DNA from: JAIBJN01 sp963802795
Lineage (GTDB): Bacteria > Actinomycetota > Thermoleophilia > Gaiellales > Gaiellaceae
Assembly: GCA_963802795.1 (NCBI GenBank)
Contig: CAWDJV010000007.1
Location: 127,296 to 191,295, forward strand
Length of the DNA stretch: 64,000 nt
Direction: 5' to 3'
A program made the position numbers and the translations under genes. Below, piece after piece: positions 1 to 9,276 of the stretch; the stretch's first letter is position 1; each line of letters starts with the position of its first letter. Under the pieces are notes generated by a model. That model did no database searches and had not been told where the DNA came from. It worked only from the letters and a program-made list of their open reading frames with translations.

Positions 1-578
1 TCCGGCCGGCGCTGTCGGCCACGGCGACGCTCAACTTCTTCAACTACGCGTTCCATGCGCTGTTCGTCCTCTACGCCACCCGCTCGCTCGGCGTGGGAGC
101 AGGCACGCTCGGGTTGATCCTGGGCGCCGGAGCCGTCGGCGGAATCCTCGGTGCGACCATCTCGACCCGGGTCGCGCGCGTCCTGGGCGTCGGCAACGCC
201 TTCCTCCTGGGCTGTGTTCTCTTTCCGGCGCCCCTCGTGCTCGTCCCGCTCGCCGGCGGGCCGCGCTGGCTGATCGTCGCGATGCTGTTCGCCTCCGAGT
301 TCTTCGCGGGGATGGGCGTCATGATTCTCGACATCAACGGCGGCTCGATCATGTACGCGCTAACCCCCGACCGGCTCCGGTCCCGGGCCCAGGGCGCCTT
401 CAACTTCGTCAACTGGGGGATCCGGCCCATCGGCTCGCTCGTTGGAGGCGCGCTCGGCGCCTGGATCGGCGTCCGCCCAACCCTGTGGGTGGCGACCATC
501 GGCGCGATTGCGGGCGCGCTGTGGCTCCTCCCTTCACCGGTGCCGGCGCTCCGGGAGCTGCCCGAGGAGGCCGCGTGA
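1..578 (+). CDS. MFS transporter, C-terminal part (partial)
   Basis: The reading frame is open from base 3 of the window to the TGA at 576-578, so the gene starts upstream of the window. About 191 residues are visible. They form several hydrophobic helices, with a cytoplasmic-loop-like stretch 'PDRLRSRAQGAFN' that resembles the loop after a helix in MFS drug/siderophore exporters (MFS_3/EntS-like). It is a membrane permease; the substrate cannot be told. Its stop overlaps the GTG start of ribF (GTGA), so the two are probably cotranscribed. Confidence 0.8.
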   Translation, partial: RPALSATATLNFFNYAFHALFVLYATRSLGVGAGTLGLILGAGAVGGILGATISTRVARVLGVGNAFLLGCVLFPAPLVLVPLAGGPRWLIVAMLFASEFFAGMGVMILDINGGSIMYALTPDRLRSRAQGAFNFVNWGIRPIGSLVGGALGAWIGVRPTLWVATIGAIAGALWLLPSPVPALRELPEEAA

Positions 579-1444
579 CCGTCGCCCGGTCGTCGGCCGA
601 GCTCGAGGCCGCCGAGCGTGCGGTCGCCATCGGGACGTTCGACGGCGTCCACCGCGGCCACCGGCGGGTGATCGACGCGCTGCGGGAGACCGGCCTGCGC
701 TCGACGGTTCTCACCTTCGAGCCGCATCCCCGGCTCGTCCTCGGCTACGACGTCCAGCTGCTGACGCCGTTCGAACGGCGCCTGGAGCTGCTCCGGCAGG
801 CCGGCCCGGACGAGATCCTGGTCGTCGAGTTCACGCAGGAGCTCTCGCGCCGCGAGCCCGAGGAGTTCGTCGCCGACTACCTGACGGCGATCGGCGCCCG
901 CGTCGTCGTCGCGGGCGAGGACTTCCGCTTCGGCGCCGGCCGACGGGGGGACGTGGCGCTTTTCCGCACCCTCGGGCTCGAGGTCCGGTCCGTTCCGCTC
1001 CTGGAGGGCATCTCCTCCAGCCGGATACGCGAGCTCGTCGCGAGCGGAGACGTCGGCGGGGCAGCGCAGCTGCTCGGCCGTCCCTTCGAGCTGGAAGGGA
1101 CGGTCGTGACGGGCGACCAGCGCGGCGGCACGCTCGGCTTCCCGACCGCCAACCTCGCGACCGAGCCGCATGTGCTCGTGCCCGCCTACGGCATCTACGC
1201 CGGCGAGGCGCTCGAGCACCGGGCGGCCGTCTCGGTAGGCGTCAACCCGCACTACGGCGGCAGCGAGCGGAGGATCGAGGCGTTCCTGCTCGACTTCGAA
1301 GACGACCTGTACGGCCGCGGGCTGCGCGTCGAGCTGTGGCAGCGGCTCAGGGACGAGCGCGCGTTCGAAAGCGAGGAGGAGCTCGTCGCCCAGATCGCCC
1401 GCGACGTCGAGGCCGCGCGGGCGGCCCAGAGGCCGATCAGGTGA
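575..1444 (+). CDS. ribF: Bifunctional riboflavin kinase / FAD synthetase
   Basis: Converts riboflavin to FMN and FMN to FAD in the cytoplasm. The 289-residue length is normal. The N-terminal adenylyltransferase domain shows 'GTFDGVHRGH' near residue 23 and 'SSSRIRELV' near residue 150. The C-terminal kinase domain shows 'GTLGFPTANL' (the GxPTAN flavokinase motif). I chose the GTG at 575 because it overlaps the MFS stop and because upstream in-frame sequence has no family similarity. The 3' end overlaps the convergent ggt gene by 8 bases. It sits upstream of rpsO-pnp as in many bacteria, but ggt is inserted in the opposite direction. Confidence 0.95.
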   Translation: MTVARSSAELEAAERAVAIGTFDGVHRGHRRVIDALRETGLRSTVLTFEPHPRLVLGYDVQLLTPFERRLELLRQAGPDEILVVEFTQELSRREPEEFVADYLTAIGARVVVAGEDFRFGAGRRGDVALFRTLGLEVRSVPLLEGISSSRIRELVASGDVGGAAQLLGRPFELEGTVVTGDQRGGTLGFPTANLATEPHVLVPAYGIYAGEALEHRAAVSVGVNPHYGGSERRIEAFLLDFEDDLYGRGLRVELWQRLRDERAFESEEELVAQIARDVEAARAAQRPIR

Positions 1445-2837
1445 GAGCGAGCGCGCCGCCGCCACGGCGCGGGTCGGCCGCCGAGCCCTCGCGGGCGACC
1501 AGGCTGACTCCGCCGAAGTAGTGGTGGCGCGAGGTCCAGAGGCGCACGTCGTACCCGTGCTCGAGGAGCGCGTCGATGCCGGCCTCCTCGAAGCCAGGCT
1601 CCACGTGGACGACGTGTCCGGTCGAGTGCAGGCGCGGGCGGTCGACGGCATCCTGAGGGGAAAGGCCCTCGTCGAGAGTCCCCGCCAGGACCTGGATCAG
1701 GGCCGGCCGTAGACGCGTCCCTCCGGCCGCTCCCGCGCCCAGAACGAGGCCATCGTCGTCCAGCGCAACCGTCGGGGCCATCATGCTCTCCATGCGGAGC
1801 CCGGGCTCGAGCGGCCCGATCAGCAGGTCGGACTCGCCGAGCATGCTGTTCAGGTGGAGATCGTAGCCCGGGAGGAAGTCGCCCGACCCGAGCCCGAGGC
1901 TCGTCGTCAGGACGCACGCATTTCCCGCGGGGTCCACCGTGCACAGGTTGGTCGTATGCTCGTACGTGCGGCCGCTGAAGGGCGCCGCGGCGAGAACCCG
2001 GGCGAGCGTGAGAGCCCGCTTCCCCGGCTCCATGCCGCGCAGGCGCGGGAGCGCGTCCAGAGTGTCGCCGAGCCGCGAGAACCCGCCTCGGGTCTGGAAA
2101 CGGACTCCTGCGTAGGACGCCTCGACGGGGGCCAGCCACTCGACGCGGTAGGAGGCGAGGTCCTCCGGCGTGATGAGCCCGTCCCGTTCCTCCATGAGCT
2201 GGAGCAGGGCCTCGCCGAGCGTGCCCTCGTAGAACGTCAGCGCCCCCTGCTCGGCGACCACCTCGAGGGCCTGCACGAGCCCGGGCTGCTCGAGACGGTC
2301 GCCGTCGCCGAGCAGGCGCCCGCCCGGCCGGTAGATGCGCCCGCCTTCCCGCAAGGTCATCACGGGCGCGAGCATCTCCAGGCAGCGCGCATGGGCCAGA
2401 GGCATGCTGACGCCGTCGCGCGCCAGGCGGAGCGCGGGCTCCACGAGCCGCCGCCACGGCAGGACGCCGCCGCGGCGCCAGAGCGCGTCGAGGCCCGCAG
2501 GGACACCGGGGACGGCAACCGACGCCGCTCCGACGAAGTAGTGGACGAGCTCCACGCCGAAGGGCACGGCGATCTCCTCGAGCACCGGCGCGCGCGGCGG
2601 GGCGCCGAGGCCCGGGACGGCGACGAAGAAGTCGAGGAGCTCGGCGCGGTCGCTTCCGGCCTCGAGCCAGACGGCGTGTCCACCGCCCGCGATGCCGGTC
2701 ATGACCGTCTCCGCCACGCAGGACGCGAGGGAGGCCGCGACGGCAGCGTCGGCGGCGGTCCCGCCGTCCGCGAGGATCTCCAGACCCGCCTCGGCGGTCG
2801 CGGGATGGCCTGCAGCTATGCCGGGGGCCGGAAACAC
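1437..2837 (-). CDS. ggt: Gamma-glutamyltransferase family protein
   Basis: Ntn-hydrolase that transfers or hydrolyses gamma-glutamyl groups, typically of glutathione. About 466 residues, shorter than the usual 550. The N-terminal region has 'GGTAADAAVAASL' typical of the family. The self-cleavage/catalytic threonine is expected in 'HTTNLCTVD' (around residue 305), followed by 'GLGSG'. The C-terminal part keeps 'GAGAAGGTR'. No clear signal peptide is visible from the GTG at 2837. Further upstream the frame runs into rpsO, so this start is preferred. Divergent from rpsO with only 22 bases between the starts. The cytosolic short form and the lack of a signal leave the physiological substrate open. 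Confidence 0.85.
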   Translation of the reverse strand: MFPAPGIAAGHPATAEAGLEILADGGTAADAAVAASLASCVAETVMTGIAGGGHAVWLEAGSDRAELLDFFVAVPGLGAPPRAPVLEEIAVPFGVELVHYFVGAASVAVPGVPAGLDALWRRGGVLPWRRLVEPALRLARDGVSMPLAHARCLEMLAPVMTLREGGRIYRPGGRLLGDGDRLEQPGLVQALEVVAEQGALTFYEGTLGEALLQLMEERDGLITPEDLASYRVEWLAPVEASYAGVRFQTRGGFSRLGDTLDALPRLRGMEPGKRALTLARVLAAAPFSGRTYEHTTNLCTVDPAGNACVLTTSLGLGSGDFLPGYDLHLNSMLGESDLLIGPLEPGLRMESMMAPTVALDDDGLVLGAGAAGGTRLRPALIQVLAGTLDEGLSPQDAVDRPRLHSTGHVVHVEPGFEEAGIDALLEHGYDVRLWTSRHHYFGGVSLVAREGSAADPRRGGGALALT

Positions 2838-2859
2838 CTTTGCTAGCCTACGGTTCGTT

Positions 2860-3129
2860 GTGACGCTCACCAAGGACGCAAAGAAGGAGATCTTCGACCG
2901 CCACGGGCGCTCGAGCGCCGACACCGGCTCTCCGCAGGTGCAGATCGCGCTCCTCACCCGGCGGATCGAGTCCCTCACGGAGCACCTCCGGTTCCATCGC
3001 AAGGACCATCACTCGCGTCGAGGGCTCCTCAAGCTCGTGGGCCAGCGCCGCCGTCTCCTCAACTACCTGCAGAAGCGGGACGTCGAGGGGTACCGGACGC
3101 TGATCGGCGAGCTCGGCCTCAGGAGGTAG
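2860..3129 (+). CDS. rpsO: 30S ribosomal protein S15
   Basis: 89 residues, exactly the usual S15 length, with the diagnostic 'TGSPQVQIALLTRRI' and 'HSRRGLLKLVGQRRRLLNYL' segments. Binds 16S rRNA in the small-subunit platform. The GTG start is chosen because it gives the canonical N terminus (TLTKDAKKEI). A -10-like hexamer TAGCCT lies at 2844-2849, ten bases before the start, so the mRNA may be nearly leaderless. Followed by pnp, the classical rpsO-pnp pair. Confidence 0.98.
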   Translation: MTLTKDAKKEIFDRHGRSSADTGSPQVQIALLTRRIESLTEHLRFHRKDHHSRRGLLKLVGQRRRLLNYLQKRDVEGYRTLIGELGLRR

Positions 3130-3147
3130 GCGACCGCACAAACTCCC

Positions 3148-3272
3148 TGCCCGGGAACGGGCAAAACGACCTGGGAGACCTGGTGGAAGTTTGAGGGAGA
3201 TCCGCGGACACCGTCCGGCCGGGCCTGCTTCAAACCTCCGCCTCCGTCTCCCCTAGTAGGAGAAGGAGGACC
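3148..3272 (+). promoter_or_regulatory. Structured leader of pnp (Actino-pnp-like candidate)
   Basis: The gap between rpsO and pnp can fold extensively. A perfect hairpin TGCCCG-GGAA-CGGGCA lies at 3148-3163 without a U-tract. A longer stem pairs 3185-3194 with 3230-3239 (GGA, one A.C mismatch, GTTTGA/TCAAAC). It encloses a small hairpin CGGAC-ACC-GTCCG at 3205-3217. An AGGAG-rich ribosome binding site precedes the pnp ATG. PNPase autoregulates through its own leader in E. coli, and an Actino-pnp RNA motif is known upstream of actinobacterial pnp. I infer a similar role and have not matched a covariance model. Confidence 0.45.
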
Positions 3273-5771
3273 ATGAGCACGATCGCACCAGCAAAGGACA
3301 CGGTCCAGTTGACCGTTGGCCGGGACGAGATCTCGTTCGAGACCGGGCACCTGGCCAAGCAGGCCGACGGCGCCGTTCTCGTCCGAAGCGGGGACACGAT
3401 GATCCTCGCCACCGCGCAGGGACGTCTGGAGGCGCGGGAAGGAGCCGACTTCTTCCCGCTCACCGTCGACGTCGAGGAGCGCATGTATGCCGCGGGCAAG
3501 ATCCCCGGCGGCTTCTTCAAGCGCGAGGGGCGCCCGACCGAGAGGGCGATCCTCACGGCACGGATGATCGACCGCCCGATCCGGCCGCTCTGGCCGAAGG
3601 GCTTCCGGAACGAGGTGCAGGTCATCTGCACGACGCTCTCGGCCGACCTCGTCACCCCGCACGACATCCTCGCCATCAACGGCGCCTCGGCGGCGCTCAT
3701 GATCTCGCCGCTGCCCTTTTTCGGCCCTGTCGGCGCCGTTCGAATCGGCATGATCGACGGCGAGCTCGTCGTGAACCCGACGCTCCCCGAGAACGAGGAG
3801 GACTCGACCCTCGACCTCATCGTCGTCGGGACCAAGGAGGGGCTGACCATGGTCGAGGCCGGCGCGGACGAGGTGCCCGAGGACACGCTCCTCGAGGCCT
3901 TCGAGCTCGCGCACGCCGAGATCCGCAACCTCTGCGAGGCGCAGGAAGAGCTCCGACGCCGGGCCGGGAAGCCGAAGTGGCTCGACGTCGAGCTCACCGA
4001 CGAGCTCGCGGCGGCGCACGGCGAACGGATCGCCGCCAGGATCGGCTCGGATGGCCTCCGCGAGGCGGCATCCGAGCTCGAGGTGATCGCCGGCGAGCTG
4101 TGCCCGCCGCTCACGATCGACTCGACCGAGGACGACATCGTCCGCGAGACCCAGGTTCGGGCGAGCCTCGACATGATCCTCGAGCAGAAGCGCCTCGAGT
4201 CCGTCCTCGCACCGGTTCGCGAGCAGTTCGAAGGCGAGCTCCAGGCCCTGACCGACGCCGAGCAGGACTCGAAGCAGCTTCGCTCGGCGAAGCGCCAGCT
4301 CCTCTTCGAGCGCATCGTCGAGACGGTCGAGCTTCCCTTCCCTGTGGGGCCGGCCACCGTCGAGGGCGAGGCGCCGACCGTGAAGGACGGGCTCACGCGC
4401 CAGTACGTCAAGAAGGCCGGGGAAGCGATCTACAAGGAGCTCATCCGCAAGAAGATCGCCGTCGACAAGCGGCGGCCGGACGGGCGCGGCGCGGAGGAGA
4501 TCCGCGAGATCGCCTGCGAGGTGGGCGTTTCCCCGCGGACGCACGGGTCGGCGCTCTTCACGCGCGGTCAGACGCAGATCCTGACGCTCTTGACGCTCGG
4601 CACGGCGAAGGAGGGCCAGCGGATCGACGACCTCTCGCTCGAGCAGGAGCGGCGCTACATGCACCACTACAACTTCCCGCCCTACTCGGTGGGGGAGACG
4701 GGCTTCATGCGCGGCCCCAAGCGCCGTGACATCGGCCACGGGGCGCTTGCCCAGCGGGCGCTCGAGCCGATGATCCCGGGCCTCGAGGAGTTCCCGTACA
4801 CGGTCCGGCTCGTCTCGGAGACGCTCGAGTCGAACGGCTCGTCGTCGATGGGGTCGGTGTGCGGCTCGACGCTCTCGCTGATGGACGCCGGCGTGCCGAT
4901 CAAGCGGCCGGTCGGCGGCATCGCCATGGGCCTCGTCAAGGAGGGCGACGACTACGCCATCCTCACCGACATCCAGGGCGCGGAGGACCACCTCGGCGAC
5001 ATGGACTTCAAGGTCGCCGGCTCCCGCGAGGGCATCACCGCCCTCCAGATGGACATCAAGATCACCGGTGTCACGCAGGAGATCATGCGGAACGCGCTCG
5101 AGCAGGCGAAGCGGGCCCGCGAGTTCATCCTCGACAAGATGGGCGAGGTCATCGCCGAGTCGCGCGAGGAGCTCGCAGCCCACGCGCCGCGGATCACGAC
5201 GATCTCGATCGACCCCGAGCAGATCGGCCTCGTCATCGGCAAGGGCGGCGAGACGATTCGAAGCCTCGAGGCGGACTACGAGGTCCAGATCGACATCGAA
5301 GAGGACGGAACGATCCTCATCTACGCGACCGAGGGCGAGAAGGCCGACGCCGGCATCGCGGCGATCCAGGCGCTCACGAAGGAGCCCGAGGTCGGCGACA
5401 CCTACACGGGCAAGGTCGTGAAGACCACCGACTTCGGCGCGTTCGTCGAGCTGAAGAAGGGGACCGACGGCCTCCTGCACGTCTCCAACGTCGGCCCCGG
5501 CCGTGTCGGCCACATCGAGGACGTCATCAGCCGCGGCGACGTCCTGGACGTCATCGTCCAGGAGGTCGACAAGATGCGCGGCCGCATCGGCCTGAAGCTC
5601 GTCGCCAAGCACGAGAACGGCGGGCTCGTCCAGCCCGAGGAGCTGATCGAGCGTGCCAAGGACGCTCCCCCGCGCGAGCGGCGCGAGCGGGACGGCGGCG
5701 ACCGCGGCCCGCGTGGGGGCGGCAGGCGCCGGGGCGGCGGCGGTCCGCGCGGCCGCCGCGAGGACGGCTAG
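3273..5771 (+). CDS. pnp: Polyribonucleotide nucleotidyltransferase (PNPase)
   Basis: 832 residues, full length plus a tail. Phosphorolytic 3'-5' exoribonuclease of mRNA decay. Order: first RNase PH domain (about 20-150), helical linker, second RNase PH domain (about 330-545, with 'GQTQILTLLTLG' and 'FMRGPKRRDIGHG'), KH domain ('IGLVIGKGGETIRSLE', near 655), S1 domain ('GKVVKTTDFGAFVELKKG', near 715). The last roughly 40 residues are an Arg/Gly-rich tail (GGGRRRGGGGPRGRR), often seen in GC-rich actinobacteria and likely to bind RNA. The ATG is preceded by AGGAGAAGGAGG. Confidence 0.98.
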   Translation: MSTIAPAKDTVQLTVGRDEISFETGHLAKQADGAVLVRSGDTMILATAQGRLEAREGADFFPLTVDVEERMYAAGKIPGGFFKREGRPTERAILTARMIDRPIRPLWPKGFRNEVQVICTTLSADLVTPHDILAINGASAALMISPLPFFGPVGAVRIGMIDGELVVNPTLPENEEDSTLDLIVVGTKEGLTMVEAGADEVPEDTLLEAFELAHAEIRNLCEAQEELRRRAGKPKWLDVELTDELAAAHGERIAARIGSDGLREAASELEVIAGELCPPLTIDSTEDDIVRETQVRASLDMILEQKRLESVLAPVREQFEGELQALTDAEQDSKQLRSAKRQLLFERIVETVELPFPVGPATVEGEAPTVKDGLTRQYVKKAGEAIYKELIRKKIAVDKRRPDGRGAEEIREIACEVGVSPRTHGSALFTRGQTQILTLLTLGTAKEGQRIDDLSLEQERRYMHHYNFPPYSVGETGFMRGPKRRDIGHGALAQRALEPMIPGLEEFPYTVRLVSETLESNGSSSMGSVCGSTLSLMDAGVPIKRPVGGIAMGLVKEGDDYAILTDIQGAEDHLGDMDFKVAGSREGITALQMDIKITGVTQEIMRNALEQAKRAREFILDKMGEVIAESREELAAHAPRITTISIDPEQIGLVIGKGGETIRSLEADYEVQIDIEEDGTILIYATEGEKADAGIAAIQALTKEPEVGDTYTGKVVKTTDFGAFVELKKGTDGLLHVSNVGPGRVGHIEDVISRGDVLDVIVQEVDKMRGRIGLKLVAKHENGGLVQPEELIERAKDAPPRERRERDGGDRGPRGGGRRRGGGGPRGRREDG

Positions 5772-5797
5772 CGAGAAGAGCTCTCGAGTGGGGTGAC

Positions 5798-5812
5798 GGC
5801 GCTCAACGCGCC
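5798..5812. terminator. Hairpin between convergent pnp and EamA gene
   Basis: GGCGC-TCAAC-GCGCC lies in the 51-base gap between two converging genes. No U-tract is visible on either strand, so this is a weak candidate for a shared terminator. Confidence 0.3.
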
Positions 5813-5822
5813 GCCGCCCCGC

Positions 5823-6767
5823 TCACCGTGCCCGCTGGGCCAGCGCGACGCCTCCGATCACGAGCGCGCCGCCGACCGCGAGCCAGGCCGTCACGGTCTC
5901 CTCCAGGAGCAGCGCGCCCAGCAGCACTGCGAGCGGCGAGATCAGGTACGTGTACGTCACCGCGCCGGTGGCGCCGAGCCCGCGCAGCCCGAGGTTCCAC
6001 CCGATGTAGCCGAGGAACGTCGAGACGACGCCGAGGTAGAGCACCAGCGCCGCGTCCTCGAGAGAGATGCCCGAGACCGAGTCGACCGTTCCGCCGCCGG
6101 CGAACGGCAGCAGGAAGACCGTCCCGACGAGGCTCGTCGCGGCCGTGAGCGCGAGGAGGTCGTAGCGTCCCAGCAGCGGCTTCAGGAGCACGTTGTAGAG
6201 GGCGAAGGCCACCGGGGCGGCGAGGACGATCAGCGGCCCCTTGGCATTCGCGAACGACAGCTCGCCACCCGCGCCGAGGAGGACGACGATGGCGACTCCC
6301 GCGAAGGCGACGGCGAGCCCGGCAGCCCGGCGCAGGCTCCATCGCTCCAGCCCCAGGCCGACGGCGAGCAGGAGCGTGAGCGCGGGGGCGAGGGCGACGA
6401 CGAGGGCCGCGGTCCCGGAGGTCGTGTACCTCGTGCCCACGTTGAGCGAGAGGTGGTAGCCGACCACCACGCAGACCCCGACCGCAGCCAGCCGCAGGCC
6501 GTCCCGCCGTGTGAGGCCGGGAAGTCCGCCGACCCGCCGGAGAAGGAGCCCGAACCCGGGTGCTGCGACGAGATACCGGAGGAGCGCGACGTCCTCGGCT
6601 GCGAAACCGTGATCGAGGAGCGCCTTGATCACCGAGAAGGCGCTCGCCCAGACAACGACGACAGCGAGGAGCGCCCCGTGGGCGGAGGCTGTCGATCGCC
6701 GGAGCGCAACCGCCGATTCCATCCACGGAGTTGAACCAGCGGGAGCGCGCTTCCGTGAGGTCGCCAT
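5823..6767 (-). CDS. EamA-family (DMT) transporter
   Basis: About 314 residues with some ten hydrophobic helices in two halves, the layout of EamA/RhaT drug-metabolite transporters; a typical segment is 'SGTAALVVALAPALTLLLA'. Inner-membrane permease, substrate unknown. The start is uncertain: ATG 6767 gives a 9-base gap to the divergent flavoprotein gene, whereas ATG 6722 (MESAVAL) also gives a full first helix and leaves room for promoters. Convergent with pnp. Confidence 0.85.
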   Translation of the reverse strand: MATSRKRAPAGSTPWMESAVALRRSTASAHGALLAVVVVWASAFSVIKALLDHGFAAEDVALLRYLVAAPGFGLLLRRVGGLPGLTRRDGLRLAAVGVCVVVGYHLSLNVGTRYTTSGTAALVVALAPALTLLLAVGLGLERWSLRRAAGLAVAFAGVAIVVLLGAGGELSFANAKGPLIVLAAPVAFALYNVLLKPLLGRYDLLALTAATSLVGTVFLLPFAGGGTVDSVSGISLEDAALVLYLGVVSTFLGYIGWNLGLRGLGATGAVTYTYLISPLAVLLGALLLEETVTAWLAVGGALVIGGVALAQRAR

Positions 6768-6776
6768 AATGGCGCG

Positions 6777-7952
6777 GTGACGCGCTACGACGCGATCGTC
6801 GTGGGTGCCGGGCCCGCGGGCTCGACCTGCGCCTACCGGCTGGCCGCCGCGGGCGCCTCGGTCCTCCTGCTCGACCGCGCGCGCTTTCCGCGCGACAAGC
6901 CCTGCGGGGGCGGCGTCACCGGCCGCGCAGAGCGTCTCATCCCGTTCGGCATCGACCCCGTGGTGGAGGACGTCGTCACCTCGGTGCGCCTGCGCCTGCG
7001 CTACGGCGACTGGGTCGAGCGGGGCAGCGGCAAGCCGCTCGTCCTCATGACCCAGCGGCTCCGGCTCGACGCCTACCTCGCCGAGCAGGCGGCGGCGACC
7101 GGTGCGGACCTCCGCGAGGGAGTCAAGGTGGAGCGCGTCGAAGCGGACTCCGGCGGTGTCGAGGTGCTCGCGGGAGGCGAGCGGCTGCGCGGAGCGGTCC
7201 TCGTCGGGGCCGACGGGGTCAACGGCGTCTGCGGACGAGCGCTCGGGCTCGGGGGAAACCAGGCGGTGGGTGTTGCCATCGAAGGCAACGCACCTTACGA
7301 TCGCCTCCGGACGGACGGCTACCGCGGCCGCGCCGACCTCGAGCTGGGCCTCGTGCCGGGCGGCTACGGCTGGGTCTTCCCGAAAGGCGACCACGTCAAC
7401 GTCGGGATCGGCGGCTGGGAGGGGGAGGCATCCGGCCTCCGGGCGCGCCTGCGGGAGCTCTCGGCGGCACACGGGCTCGGGCCCGACGACCTCGAGGGGG
7501 TGCGCGGCTACCGGCTTCCGCTGCGCTCGCCGCGCTCGGTCCTCGCGCGCGGCCGGGCCGCCCTGGTAGGCGACGCCGCCGGCCTCGTCGACCCCGTCTC
7601 CGGCGACGGTATGTTCGAGGGCTTCCTCTCGGCGAAGCTCGCAGCCGAAGCGGCCCTCGACGTTCTCGCGGGCCGTGCGGAGGGGCTCGATGCCTACGGC
7701 GACCGGTTGACGCGCAGCCTCGCCACCCACCTGTGGGCGTCCTGGGGCGTGAAGGCCGCTCTCGACCGCTTCCCGAGGACGACCTTCCGCCTGGCGTCGA
7801 CGACGATCGTCTGGCGCACGGTGGAGAGGCTCGTCCGCGGCGAGATCGAGGACATCCGCGGTGCACGGGGCCTCGCCCGCCCTCCGCTCAAGGCCCTCGC
7901 CGCCCTTGCGCGCGCAGCCGGCGACCCCGGCGGGGCCTTCAAGCCCTCCTGA
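6777..7952 (+). CDS. Geranylgeranyl reductase family FAD-dependent oxidoreductase
   Basis: 391 residues. N-terminal dinucleotide-binding motif 'VVGAGPAGSTCAYRL' and 'LDRARFPRDKPCGGG', where PCGGG is typical of the geranylgeranyl reductase/ChlP family. A second flavin motif 'ALVGDAAGLVDPVSGDG' lies near residue 265. The family saturates isoprenoid chains, for example on menaquinone or lipids. No substrate can be assigned here and no isoprenoid operon is adjacent. GTG start; divergent from the EamA gene. Confidence 0.85.
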   Translation: MTRYDAIVVGAGPAGSTCAYRLAAAGASVLLLDRARFPRDKPCGGGVTGRAERLIPFGIDPVVEDVVTSVRLRLRYGDWVERGSGKPLVLMTQRLRLDAYLAEQAAATGADLREGVKVERVEADSGGVEVLAGGERLRGAVLVGADGVNGVCGRALGLGGNQAVGVAIEGNAPYDRLRTDGYRGRADLELGLVPGGYGWVFPKGDHVNVGIGGWEGEASGLRARLRELSAAHGLGPDDLEGVRGYRLPLRSPRSVLARGRAALVGDAAGLVDPVSGDGMFEGFLSAKLAAEAALDVLAGRAEGLDAYGDRLTRSLATHLWASWGVKAALDRFPRTTFRLASTTIVWRTVERLVRGEIEDIRGARGLARPPLKALAALARAAGDPGGAFKPS

Positions 7953-7980
7953 AGCCCGGTTCAGAACCTACGATGCCGGG

Positions 7981-9276
7981 GTGCAGAACTACCTCCTGAC
8001 GACGCTCGACGGCGGCACCCGCGTCGTCACCGAGCCTCTGCCGTCCGTGCGGTCGGCCGCGATCGGGCTCTGGATCGGCACCGGCTCCCGGGACGAGGAC
8101 GACGCGCACGCCGGCGTGAGCCACTTCCTCGAGCACCTGCTCTTCAAGGGCACCGGCTCCTACTCGGCGCTCGAGATCGCGGAGATCTTCGACACGTTCG
8201 GCGGCGAGTTGAACGCTGCCACCGCCCGCGATTACACGGTCGTCTACGGACGGGTGCTCGACGAGCACCTCGAGAAGGCGCTCGACGTCATGACCGACAT
8301 GGTCTTCGCGCCCAGCCTCGCCGACCTCGACGCCGAGCGCGAGGTGGTCCTCGAGGAGATCGCGATGGTTGAGGACACGCCTCAGGAGCTCATCTTCGAC
8401 CTCGTCACGAGCGCCGTCTTCGGGAACCACCCGCTCGGGCGGCCCGTCCTGGGCTCTGCCGACGTGATCTCCAGCGTCTCGCGCCGCTCGCTCGGGTCGT
8501 TCCACCGTCGGCGTTACCGGGTGGACAACGTCGTCGTCGCCACGGCGGGGAGCGTCGACCACGACCGGCTCGTGAAGCTCGTCGAGACGATGGCCGCGAA
8601 GGCGCCTGCGCCGCCCGCTCGCAAGCCGGCGGCCCGGGCTCCGCTCGTCGCCCCGCCGCCGCCTTCGCTCGTCTTCCAGAAGAAGGCGACGGAGCAGTAC
8701 CACGTCTGCCTCTCCGCCCCCGGCATCGCCCGCTCCGACCGCCGCCGCTTCACCGCGTCGATCCTCGACGGCGTGCTGGGCGGCTCGGCGTCGTCGCGCC
8801 TCTTCCAGGAGATCCGCGAGAAGCGCGGGCTCGCGTACGCGGTCTACACGTTCTCTTCCCAGTACGCGGACACGGGTCAGATCGGCGTCTACCTGGGAAC
8901 GCGCGAGGAAAACCTGGGCGAGTGCCTGCGGATCGTCGCCGAGCAGGTCGAGATCATCGCGCGCGACGGCCCGCGCCCCGACGAGCTCGAGCGCGCGAAG
9001 GAGAACCTCAAGGGCCGGATCATGCTGTCCATGGAGCTCACCTCGAACCGCATGAGCCGCCTCGGGAAGTCGCTCATCACCGACAGCGAGCTGCTGGGGC
9101 TCGACCGGATCCTCGCCGAGATCGAGGCCGTCGACACCGACTCGGTGGCGCAGCTGGCCGCCGTGCTGCTCCCGCCCGAGGCGTTCTCGGTGGCCGCGAT
9201 CGGGCCGAACGAGGAGCGCTTCCTCGAGGCCGTCGAGCCGGTCTGCCCGGGCCTCGTCGAGCGGGCCGCCGCGTGA
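7981..9276 (+). CDS. M16-family zinc metallopeptidase (MlpA/YmxG-like)
   Basis: 431 residues from the GTG at 7981. The inverted zinc motif HxxEH is present as 'HFLEHLLFKG' near residue 49, and the downstream metal ligand is expected in 'EREVVLEEIAM'. The C-terminal half has the M16 middle-domain stretch 'SSRLFQEIREKRGLAY'. A member of this family sits between pnp and the dap genes in Firmicutes as well, so the neighbourhood supports the call. Substrate unknown. The stop overlaps the dapB start by four bases. Confidence 0.92.
   Translation: MQNYLLTTLDGGTRVVTEPLPSVRSAAIGLWIGTGSRDEDDAHAGVSHFLEHLLFKGTGSYSALEIAEIFDTFGGELNAATARDYTVVYGRVLDEHLEKALDVMTDMVFAPSLADLDAEREVVLEEIAMVEDTPQELIFDLVTSAVFGNHPLGRPVLGSADVISSVSRRSLGSFHRRRYRVDNVVVATAGSVDHDRLVKLVETMAAKAPAPPARKPAARAPLVAPPPPSLVFQKKATEQYHVCLSAPGIARSDRRRFTASILDGVLGGSASSRLFQEIREKRGLAYAVYTFSSQYADTGQIGVYLGTREENLGECLRIVAEQVEIIARDGPRPDELERAKENLKGRIMLSMELTSNRMSRLGKSLITDSELLGLDRILAEIEAVDTDSVAQLAAVLLPPEAFSVAAIGPNEERFLEAVEPVCPGLVERAAA

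Noticed and set aside
3063..5612. Long open frame (849 codons) antisense to pnp
   Set aside because: It mirrors the coding strand of a certain gene; in GC-rich DNA antisense frames stay open because stops are rare. Composition is Arg/Asp/Leu-rich with no domain.
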